The notes under the pieces were generated by a model that was not told the DNA's origin, made no database searches, and worked only from the letters and a program-made list of their open reading frames with translations. From contig NC_089319.1 in the NCBI RefSeq assembly GCF_036669915.1, forward strand, positions 18,473,885 to 18,537,884: DNA of 64,000 bases, read 5' to 3'. Positions 54,501-64,000 of this stretch are shown here, one piece after another. Position numbers and translations under genes: made by a program. The DNA is from Pocillopora verrucosa (taxonomy: Eukaryota; Cnidaria; Anthozoa; Scleractinia; Pocilloporidae). How positions within the stretch are numbered: the first letter of the stretch is position 1; every line of letters begins with the position of its first letter.

Positions 54501-57500
54501 ACAATTTTTTAAACTTTTTATTGAAATGTTATTTCACAGCCAAAACAATTTTTATCATTATATTACATTTAATATTCTAATTATTATAATTTCATCTTCT
54601 GTGCCATAAAGGAAAACTAGCTTGTCAGTGCTGCTCACAGTAGCTTAGTGTATTTATCAATAAACCAGTATGTATGCAAGGTCCCCCTCTGAGTCATACC
54701 AATGAAAATAAAAGAGAAAAGTTCTTTGGTTTAGACTCCTCATCCAAGAAGATCAGAATGTCCAACCATTTGTAGAGGTCACTTTAAAGACTGCACATTC
54801 ATCTCAATTATTTTAACCACTTAAGTGTTCCTCTGGTCTGGGACTCAAACCCTCAACCTCCTACATGTGCCCCACTTTGTCTTTTAAATGTTTTCCTTAC
54901 ATTCTTTAATTGATAGTTTTATACCATTGTCATAATTATAATACTGTTCTTTACAGATAATTTTACAAGATGGACTGGCCAATACTGAGATTACCTTGAA
55001 TTTTGTGCCCTCTTTCCCATACTGTAAAGTACTTACAGGGTTCTTATCCTTTTTCAAAAGCACATTTCAAGGAATTTTCCAGGACTCAGATTTTTCCCCG
55101 ACTCCAAATTTCACCTTAAAGTCTTTCATTCCCAAGATTTCTAATTCAATTCTCCTTCTGGTCTACATTTCTTACAATGTAAATTGTAAAAAAATTAATT
55201 GAACAAATCAAGCAGATTTCCAGGTCTCTCAAAGACCTGTAGTCCTTTTCCAAGACTTGCAAGGTTTTCCAAGACTTGTACAAACCCTGTAATAAACCTG
55301 GATTTTATTGTTTTATATTATCTTTTTCTTGGTGACAAATTAATCACACTGTAACATATTCACTGATGACACAACCTTTTCTTGAGTGATTTAAGTAATT
55401 TCATAATAGACATATCTTATTAGGTAATACACGTTCCTACCAATTGAACTTCAGTGACTGGTTCCAGTAGTCTGCTGTTCAGTGCTATCAATACTTCATT
55501 GAAATTTAAGGAAGAGCATCTTACAAGAAAAAAAAATCTAAATGAATGCTTTGAATGTTTGAATTTGTCAATAACTGATGTTTAAGTTCCTTATCAGAGC
55601 TAAAGGTAACAAGCAGGAATTTCATGGAAACTAGCAATAGCAAGAAACCTGAACAATACAACAATAGCAATTGTAAATTTCTGACCAACACAATTTATTA
55701 CCATAAACTAATGCAAAAGTTGGAAGAATATTCCAAGTATAATTCTACCTTTTTGTGAACTGATTTAAATCTTGCTTTGAAGGCACTGCACGTATTCCAC
55801 CTTCAGATGTAATGTTTTCAACAAGATGAACTTCTACAGACAAGGTATCTTCCAGTTCTACTGATTCTTGGTCTCCTGATGAACTGAAATTTAAACACAA
55901 AGAAACATTAAACCTTTCAATTTACCCCAATTAATATATTAAATGACCACCAACTCAGAGGAGTTTTGAAAAATACCTTGTGCATACTGTTTTCTAAATG
56001 GACCAAAATTCCTGTTAGGGATAGAGGTAGACCCTCTTGGCTCCTGTTGAATTTTTTTTACATGCTCTAAGGATCAATACATGCCTATGGCAATGCAACT
56101 GAAAATTATTATAATAAAATTTATTTGTTCGAGTCATACAGGGTATATTCCAACCAATAACACTATTGTGTGTTTTGTTTAATTTGTCATGATAAAAAAA
56201 GGGGAAATATCTTTGTTTCCCATGGGGATCACACCTCCACACCATCGGAATATGCACTCCTTTGCTCTTCCATTGAGCAGAAGAGAACTTACTGGTAAGT
56301 CTTTTTAATTAGAAATAACAAATAGAAAGCAAAGATGTTTCTTACTGGTGGGAGACTTCATCATCCACAAATGTCTTGGAATCTACAAATTAAAAGTAAT
56401 TAAGAATTTTTTGTCAAATATTTCCAGTAAATATGAAGATCACTTCTGTCTGTGTTTATTTTAGATTGATTCACTATTTACTTCCTTGAAGACCATGTGA
56501 TGGTATAATTAACCACTATGAATAAAACAGATATTAAGTGAAAGACAAAATATTACTAAGATCAGGAAAATTCATTATTAGAATGAATCATTTATAACAC
56601 TAGTCAACAATCTTTATTGCTATTGAACCCCATGCATACATAGCCTGAATAGGTATCAGAGTTCAGTGATGGTGATTTTATAGGGAGCAGGCAAGGTGGT
56701 TATGCTGCCTCCATTTTAAGATGGCAGATTCCAGTGAATGTTGTCATTGCTGAAGCACAAGCTGGAATCTTGTGTATTTTAGTGCCGTAGGATGGTGGAT
56801 ACTTGAAAATGTGCAATAATCCTTACAGATTGTGCATAAAGTGCTAAACAGGATCTAACACATTTCATACACTAGATCTATGTGTTGGAATTTTCTACAA
56901 TTCAAACACTAATGTCCCCACTTGAATTTTCAGATGTGTCATCTGATCATCATAGAAAACAACAAACTGCTGAGATACCTGAGTCAGGATCTGAAAAATC
57001 AACATAATTAACAAATCTGATGCCTCCAGTTGATCCTCCAGTTGATGCCATACTTTCTTTTTCTTTCTTTGATGCAAAACGATTTGCTGCCTCTGGAAGA
57101 CGTTCAGCCATAGTTTTCATGGAATCAAGCCACGTTTTGTTTTCTGTAGTAAAATTCAAGAAAGAAGATAATGCTACATGCAGCACAAATTCTTTGGTCT
57201 TCATACCTTGAGTGTTCACATAACATTAAGCAGTTTTGAAACCAATTCTATGATTAATGACTTTATAAAAACAGAGCAATTAAATGTTTGCTTTGTTGTC
57301 TTCAACAGTTATGTGTTCATGTTGATTTTGAACGTTTTTTGTGTCATTTCCATGTCTAACAATTAAATTGTATACCATATAAAATTGTGTTTGATTTTCT
57401 GCACTCATTGATTGAATGTTCACTTCAATTTCTGGAAGATCATGCACAATAATGTGTTAGCTTGGTGAAACAGACGCTGGAGAGTTTTGCTCTCTTTTTA

Positions 57501-60500
57501 GTAAAAAGCAGTCCCCATGAGCCTAGGGCTTAAACCATAAAGAGTAGGTTAATACTTACTTGGCTGTTGAGAAGGTGAGTTTCCAAATCCTTCCATCTTC
57601 TTTCCTGTTGGTCCCCTCATTGCTACAGTTATAGACAAGAATTAAGCAGAGTTAGATCTTTCCCCAAGGTATTTCTGGTTACTAGTGAATTAGTCTGTAC
57701 CATGCACATAATTCAATTTTAGCCCCTGTTGGATTAACCTTTTAACTCCCAAGATCTGATTGTGAATTCCCTCCTCAAGCTACTACACATTTCCTTTAAA
57801 TTGGTTATGAGAATTTGTTGTTAGATCAAGATAAAACCTTCTAACTGATAAGTTTGAGTATTCTCATTACCTGTTTGCTGGGTAATGTATGGGTATCATG
57901 GGGAGAAGTTACATGTTAATCACTTCTGGGAGTTATAGGGTAAAACCACTATAACTCACTTTCTCCTTTTTTTTTTCAGAAGATACCAAGTGTTTGCAGT
58001 CTAAAGTCAACCCTTTAACTCCCAGAAGTGATCAACAAGTAACTTCTCTCTATAATATCCATGCATTATCCCACAAACAGGTAATGAGAATACTCAAACT
58101 GATCAGTAGAAGTTGTTTTCCTAATCTAACACCAAATTCTCATAACTAATTGAAGGGGAAATGTGTAGCAGCTGGAGGGGAGAATTAACAATCAGATCTT
58201 GGGAGTTAAAGGGTTAAATACAGGTTAACTTTTCAAAAAACAGTCATTTCCTTCTGAAAAATAATTCATCTTTCTCCTTGCTTATCAGAGATGTTACATG
58301 AATCTTGCAGATGTGATTTCCAGCCACACTGACTGTTTATTTCATAGTAAATGCTGTGTGGTAAGCCTTCTCAGCACTACAAAATGTATCATGAAATACT
58401 ACCGATACTTGCTTTTTACTTTTGACATGTGATTTTTTTTTCTTGGTGACCTTATTTTGAATCACAGTTGCCCAATAGCCTTTTTAAAAAATGCTCAGCT
58501 CAGAGCCTTGGCCCTGAGGCAAGTCCTCCTCTATCTTAGCAGCCAGTCCCCCTTCCTTTCACTCACCATGCATGGTTGAAGTTCCACTGCTCTCAACATT
58601 GAAGAGAAGTGCAATTAACTCCTACAAGACAAAGTAATAATTATTATTAATATAAACCACACAGGTGAATAGCGCTCTTCTTACATGCTGACTAACTGGT
58701 TCAAAAGTGATTAGCAAATATTATTCACCTCTGAGCAGCTGAAGAGACAAAATTGTATGTCTACAATGTAAATTCTAACCATTTTTTGTTATAATGACAG
58801 AAAAAAAACATTTTTTTGTTTCTGTTTAGTAGATACTCAAACAGTTATTCACTCCATTGTCAGTGAAAGTGGTGGATGTTTACCTTGCCACAAATATTCA
58901 CCTCCTCTTCAGAGAACAAAACAACAACTTGACATTACATAAACTTTCATAAAGGTAAATTGAATGAAAATGTTCCAAACAGTCGCATGGGAGATCAGGA
59001 AAAACCACAAAATGAACACTGCTAACATTTAGTCTTTTCCTTAACAAAAATACATTCCTTTGTTAACGGATTTCTAAGTCTTGCAGTTATCACAGGCTGC
59101 AGTGTAAGCTGAGCTTTTACTAACAGTAACGAAACTAAAACTGCTTCCTATGTTCTCCTTTTGAGTTCTTACACAACCTTCTCACACACCAGTATGCATA
59201 TTTTCTATATTATTCTCTATACACTTCCCAAGGAGCTGACAAGGAGAATTTATCTATAAATCAAAAGCTTTTTAATTTGTGATCATTTCTACTATTCTCA
59301 GGACATTAATGTTTAATTCAGAGGTGATACTGTAAGGAGAAATTAAATGCTAGTCACTCTTGGTGAATAAAGGATAACTTCTTGTGTTGACAACTTGGGC
59401 AGTTTTGGAAGAGCAAATTCCTTGTTAAGTATAATAATTATCCAATTATTAATTGGAATTCATAAATTTTATAACTCACTGATGCTGCAGCTCTAACTCG
59501 TTGATTGAGAGCATCACCCTGTAAATGATCCAACTGACCAGTAAAACCTACAAAGGAATAAAAATGCAGGAGATTAATTCAAATATAGCACATTTAGCTC
59601 AAAAACATACTTGGTTTTAATGCCAGTTTAACCCTTTAGTTTCCAAGATTTGATTATCCATTCTCCCATCTATCTGCTAAATTAATCAAAACTATAACAC
59701 AATTCTCGAATGTGTTTGGTTATTGCCAGCCCAATTTGAGCACTAATAAGACAATGAATGCATCATGCTTGTAATTGGACAGTGTAACAGGACAGTTGAC
59801 ATATCATGCTCGTGTAAGTAGACAGAACGTGTCATGCGCATGGGCTTTTGTTGCACCTTTTGCCGAGTTACCTATTTTTTTTTTTTTGGAAACATATGAC
59901 CAAAGTCTAATTTCTGTCTTGAACTTTGTCATAGTTTTGATTAATTGGTAACAGGATTTTATGTCATCCACTTCTGTTGGTAATCATCCCCATGATTACC
60001 AAACCTGACTCCTGCTTTGCAGTCTTGGGATTTGCTCAATCACTCATATGATTACAGACTGAATTGGACTCCACTCAGTCCTATTACCATTATAAATTAG
60101 TAATAACACTTTGTGTTAAACCAAGATAACAACTTCTCCCTGATAACTATGAGAATTCTCATTACCTGTTTCATGGATAATGTGTGGATATTAGATAGAG
60201 AAGTTGCATGTTAATCACTTAAGGATGTTGAAGTCAATTACCTTAGACAGAGACAGGATATACAGATACAAAAATCTAGATCTTGTAAATTTTCCTACGA
60301 CAGTGTTTATTCTATTTGTTAGAATGAAAGGAAAACAAAGTTTTGGTCATGGTGACTTGAATTCTTTACTCATCACTTACTTATTCTAAACAAACACAAG
60401 GTAAAAATTTTGGAAACTACAATGGTAAACAGGGGTTAAGTTTTTTAAAGAAACTGTAGTACTGCATTGATGGCCATATTACAAGATAATTTGGTCTAAT

Positions 60501-63384
60501 CAACTAAGTTTATAAATGTAAATAGGCCAATGTTAAGATGATGTTGTAAGGGTTAGCTCTTCATCAGAGCAAATGTCAGCTTTTAAAACTCTTCAAGTTG
60601 GCTGATTTACAATATCAGCCAGATTGACAAAGCTAAATTATGTGAATATGAAAGTGATCTCCCCAGTAATGAACACTACTTAAGCAGTGGTGAAACTAAG
60701 GCTAGTGTCCATTACTGTGAAGATTGCTTTCATAAAAAATAAGGCAAGTAGTGCTCATTCCTGCAAAGATTGCTCTCATATTCACGTCTTTATCCGCAGT
60801 TCAAATATATGACTTTCATACATTCATAGTCATTTAAAACTAAATTATCTTACAATGCTTAAAACCCTGGGAAGTAACTCAATGCTCAACTGGCCTCATG
60901 ATGTTTTACATTAATGTCAATCCACCCAGAAGAGAGGGAGGACAGAACAGTTTTTTTTTTAAGAAGAATCCCTGACTAGCACTGTGACCAGCTAATACTG
61001 ACAGTAACTGTACCAAAAAAACAATTAACTAACCACTGAAGTGGAGGTGGCAAGTGATGCATATTAACTGAGCCATGAAGGCTTGGTAAATATCCTCCAA
61101 AAAAATAATATACATTGTAAACTCACTGTGAATTCACAAGTACTTACTTTCAGTTTCTCTGACAATATCAGCTTTATGCCGTAGAGCACTTCTGAACTCA
61201 GAATGACCATTGCTTCCAACATAGCACAAAATCTTTAGTACCTGCAGGCAGAGAAAAAATTTGAACAATTGATAACATATTAAGTGTTTTATGTCATGGT
61301 ACAGTAAAGGTCTTCCTCTTTTGTCATGGTCTTTTAAATTGTAAGCATCCATCCCTCTGTTACAAATCTACTGTATATTGACAAGGCACTAATCATGTAT
61401 ATTAGGAAAATTTCTCATGGAAGACTCCCTTAACCCTTTCACTCCCACAAGTGATCAAGACAGAATTTCTACTTACAATATCAATACCATATCAAGCAGG
61501 TAGGTGATGAGAATAGAGAAGAATATCAATTATGAGATTATTAGTTGATCCAATAGCAAATTTTCCTTAATTCTCATGAGCTTAATAAATGGTTGAGCAC
61601 TGTTTCTTTAGGGAGCAATTCTCTTAAGGTTTAAAGGTTAAATGATCCCTGTTTCCTTATCATTTACAGTCATATCACAGACCTTGTACTTGATATATGG
61701 TGATTGCCTCTTCAGTCTACTAATGAAAAAATCTAACAGAGAATTGCAGCTGCTGAGTGATTCATATGTTATACCTAAAATATTTATTAAGGAAACCTTC
61801 CATCTGTCTTTAATGGCACAAAACTGGACAACCAACTGACTTAGATTGATAAAAAACAAAAGACTAATCCCTCATCAGCTGGTAGGGCACACACAAAATG
61901 TTTTTTAATATGTACCAGCAGATTTATCAAAGCAAATTTCTGCTCTTAATGGAACAGATAATGCCAATTATGGGACACAAGAAGTTATCTTTGGTTGGCA
62001 TAATCTTAAGGCTACTTCTTTTTCCTATCTCCACAACCACCTGCTAACTGAAGCACAACAATCCAATTTGTTGTTTAGAAATGATGATTTAAAGCACTTA
62101 AATGGTTAGATTATAAATTGGTTGACAACAATTCAATTGTGATTGTCTGGAATGAATCAAACAGAAAGATAGTTTTGTATTCTGATACATGGGTATTTTA
62201 AGAAACATTTTGAAAAAGACATTTACTAAAATTATTAGTTATTAAAACAATCTCCACAGTGCACCATGCACTGCTCAGTCAGCTCTTAAGAATCTTTATT
62301 TTGCACAGATTGCTGTGGCTTTCAAAAAACCAGTACAATTTTACAATAAACCAAGAAGCCAGTTTCATTCATAGATAATATTAACAAGGTAATTTAGTAT
62401 GATCAACAATAACATAAATTGGCCACTGTAAAGAGTTTCATAGCTGATATTTCAAGCATTAGCCCTTTATCAGGGTGAATGATGAAGAACTAATCCTCAA
62501 AACTCTCTGGTAATACTAAATTACCCTGTTATACTCTCCAATGGACATAACACCACAGTTTCTTAAGAAACTTACCCCTTTAACAGTATTGCCATTCTAA
62601 TTTTACGGAAGCCCTCAAGGGAAGTATGTCTAGTCCCCTGCCCACTAAATATTCTTTTTCCCAAGCCCCCTCCATTCATCAGGCCTCCCTGACAATTCAT
62701 TTGCACCCATTTATACTCACGCACGGAGGGCGGCAATGTGAGAGGTGCCTGGGCCAAGACTACAATACAATGACCTGACTAGAGCACACACTCACACCTT
62801 ATGACCTGGAGTCCAGGTTGTACAGTGCTAGGCCACCTGTCTATCTCAGGTAGTTCTGATTATAGGGCACCTTTTACTCCTGAGTGCAAGTCTTACATTT
62901 CTTTGCGTAACAAGCAACCACTGCTTTCCAGTAATAAATACAATTGAGACGCAATGGTAACCCAAGTCTGTAAACATATATAAACTGACAAATGAAACTT
63001 CCAACTAAAATTAGTAACTAGCACAGATAGCATTATCGAACAATCAGGGTCATAAAGCATATATCTTTTCAACTAATTTGGTTCACAGGATACTAGTAAT
63101 TTCCTGATACATGTAACCAGAAGTTGGATTATTATCGTCTGAAGTGGCTTTCATCAGCAATGGAATCTGTACATGAAAAAAATGTTGATTAAGAAAATTC
63201 CGATGGTTTCAATCCCAAGTTCAAGTGCTCAAACCAAAGTAATAGCAACCCTGAAACAATGAATGCTTCAAATAATAAGTAAATAGTTACTAAATTTCTC
63301 TTTAAAGGAGATTAGTACCTTTTTTGCAAAAGAAACTTTCTCTGAAACTTTCTCCATCGCACTGCTAGCCATTTGAGCGGCCAT
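51509..63384 (-). CDS. TEPSIN: Tepsin, AP-4 accessory protein with ENTH domain
   Basis: Reconstructed exons: 63384-63319, 63166-63094, 61774-61683, 61241-61148, 59547-59480, 58621-58567, 57622-57560, 57143-56979, 56382-56346, 55883-55749, 55474-55441, 55021-54995, 53903-53769, 53620-53608, 52907-52870, 52474-52394, 52309-51509. All have GT/AG borders and join in one frame of 658 residues; exons 11 (34 bases) and 14 (13 bases) are chosen partly by phase. The ENTH domain is clear (LLMKATSDDNNPTSGY; VLKILCYVGSNG). A second helical domain spans exons 10-13. LFSGMSL matches the AP-4 beta4-ear motif LFxG[M/L]x[L/V]; DVFQGLDL is a possible second site; FSFV near the C-terminus resembles the epsilon-ear motif. 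Tepsin acts in AP-4 vesicle traffic from the trans-Golgi network. Confidence 0.88.
57734..57945. repeat. Palindromic MITE-like repeat in tepsin intron
   Basis: Bounded by ttaaccttttaactccc and gggagttatagggtaa. Same family as 5035 and 7500. Confidence 0.7.
58008..58217. repeat. Palindromic MITE-like repeat in tepsin intron
   Basis: Bounded by aaccctttaactccc and gggagttaaagggtta; only about 60 bases from the previous copy and in the opposite order of inner sequences. Confidence 0.7.
59628..60231. repeat. Interrupted palindromic MITE-like repeat
   Basis: Begins ttaaccctttagtttcc and its far half (gttgcatgttaatcactt) ends near 60225. About 400 bases of unrelated DNA separate the halves. Confidence 0.5.
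60440..60630 (-). mobile_element. Penelope family A terminal fossil in tepsin intron
   Basis: Starts ttttttaaagaaactgtag, as the family A terminal region does at 20287. It keeps ctgatgaagagctaac on the minus strand (ribozyme-like core), but the GAAAC half is mutated. Confidence 0.55.
61431..61640. repeat. Partial palindromic MITE-like repeat
   Basis: ttaaccctttcactcccaca at the left, strongly similar to 5233-5330; the right end has decayed. Confidence 0.6.
62380..62575 (-). mobile_element. Penelope family A terminal fossil in tepsin intron
   Basis: Inverted repeat around 62395-62535 and tttcttaagaaactt at the edge mirror the arrangement at 20131-20412. The ribozyme-like stretch 62442-62472 has core mutations (CTGATAA instead of CTGANGA). 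Confidence 0.55.
62775..62850 (-). repeat. SINE head fragment
   Basis: On the minus strand ggtggcctagcactgtacaa followed by cctggactccaggtcat resembles the tRNA-like head of the SINE at 36186. Confidence 0.4.
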
Positions 63385-64000
63385 TTTAAAACCTACTCCT
63401 GCAAGCCGTGTGCGATGCGGTTTTCCTTTAAAATAAACGACGTCATGTAAAAGAAAAAAAAACAGGAGACTTGATAGCGAGGTAGATAAATACACCAAAG
63501 GTTTGTCCTGCCGCTTTATGCTGTTAAGAGGCAAATTCAGAGCGAAATTGTCTCAGTTCTACAAATTTAATGGATTAGGAAGCTTTGGTCTTATCGCCAA
63601 AGCAAGTTTCTCTGTTGTTGGTGGGTGAACTTGTTTATATTTCTTCTTCAGTGATTTGATTACGTAACTGGTTGCCTTAAGAAGATGCTTTGTCGAGAAC
63701 TTTTTCCCGATTATTAGATTACGCTTAGCATTTTTTCAGTTAGACATATAGGTAAGAATATTAAGTGAGCAACTTTGTGTTTATGGAACAAACCTTGCAG
63801 CCTAAATGCTTGCCTGGGCGAAAATGTTATAATAACACAAAATCGTAACACATGTATTGGCGGTGACAAATGCAACCACGAGCTTACGTAGGAAGATTCA
63901 GTTAACAGTTGGACTTGAGGGCATTTTATTCACAAAAGAGCAAGAAAACTTGTCAACGTAGATTCTTGTTGCATAGTGATATTTTAGAAATTTGAGCAAG
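63385..64000. other. Tepsin 5' flank
   Basis: The start codon context at 63384 is TTTAAAATGG. Upstream I see no TATA box or other gene; two minor open frames lack support. The tepsin promoter presumably lies here. Confidence 0.5.

Noticed and set aside
54700-54790. Conserved block near 54700 as a tepsin exon (also at 7030 and 34380)
   Set aside because: Similar in all three copies but has stops in every minus-strand frame; intronic duplication only.
1-64000. Bacterial-type systems, CRISPR arrays, operons or rRNA
   Set aside because: Spliced genes, eukaryotic retroelements and no regularly spaced repeats; nothing prokaryotic is visible.

Overview
The window looks like nuclear DNA of a metazoan. 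Long intronless TRIM-NHL genes lie beside a many-exon gene with consensus GT/AG introns, and there is abundant AT-rich non-coding DNA full of retroelement and MITE debris. Repeated TRIM-NHL duplication, Penelope-like, Ngaro-like and self-priming Gypsy elements, and the many 200-bp palindromic repeats suggest an anthozoan (coral or anemone). The taxon is an inference; I could not search.

Layout: five tandem TRIM2/3/71-like genes, all intronless and all on the minus strand, lie at 448-2661, 17282-19480, 24518-26734, 39839-42052 and 47339-49552. A complete multi-exon gene for tepsin (AP-4 accessory protein with an ENTH domain) runs on the minus strand from 63384 to 51509. Its 3' end abuts the upstream region of the fifth TRIM gene. 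The first TRIM gene has the same neighbour, but there the tepsin tail is a frameshifted relic (3355-7298). A second relic lies at 33452-35126. In both relics the tepsin tail breaks at the same intronic point and continues into exons of an unrecognised LIM-domain gene. The cluster therefore grew by segmental duplication of TRIM plus flanking tepsin/LIM DNA.

Mobile DNA has filled the duplicated blocks. There is a complete Ty3/Gypsy element with identical 235-bp LTRs and a CTGTG target duplication (9332-13410). A Ngaro/DIRS-type tyrosine-recombinase retroelement (27485-32184) has its unoccupied counterpart preserved next to TRIM gene 4. Two families of Penelope-like elements are present (20280-21975, and a head-to-head pair at 50107-51322) with hammerhead-ribozyme-like sequences. 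Two decayed hAT transposons, a 448-bp inverted-repeat MITE, three SINE fragments and many palindromic MITEs make up most of the rest.

The most interesting biological signal is in the five TRIM proteins. RING, B-box and coiled-coil sequences are nearly constant. In the NHL beta-propeller, changes concentrate at the same two loop positions of successive blades, as expected if each paralogue presents a different ligand-binding face.
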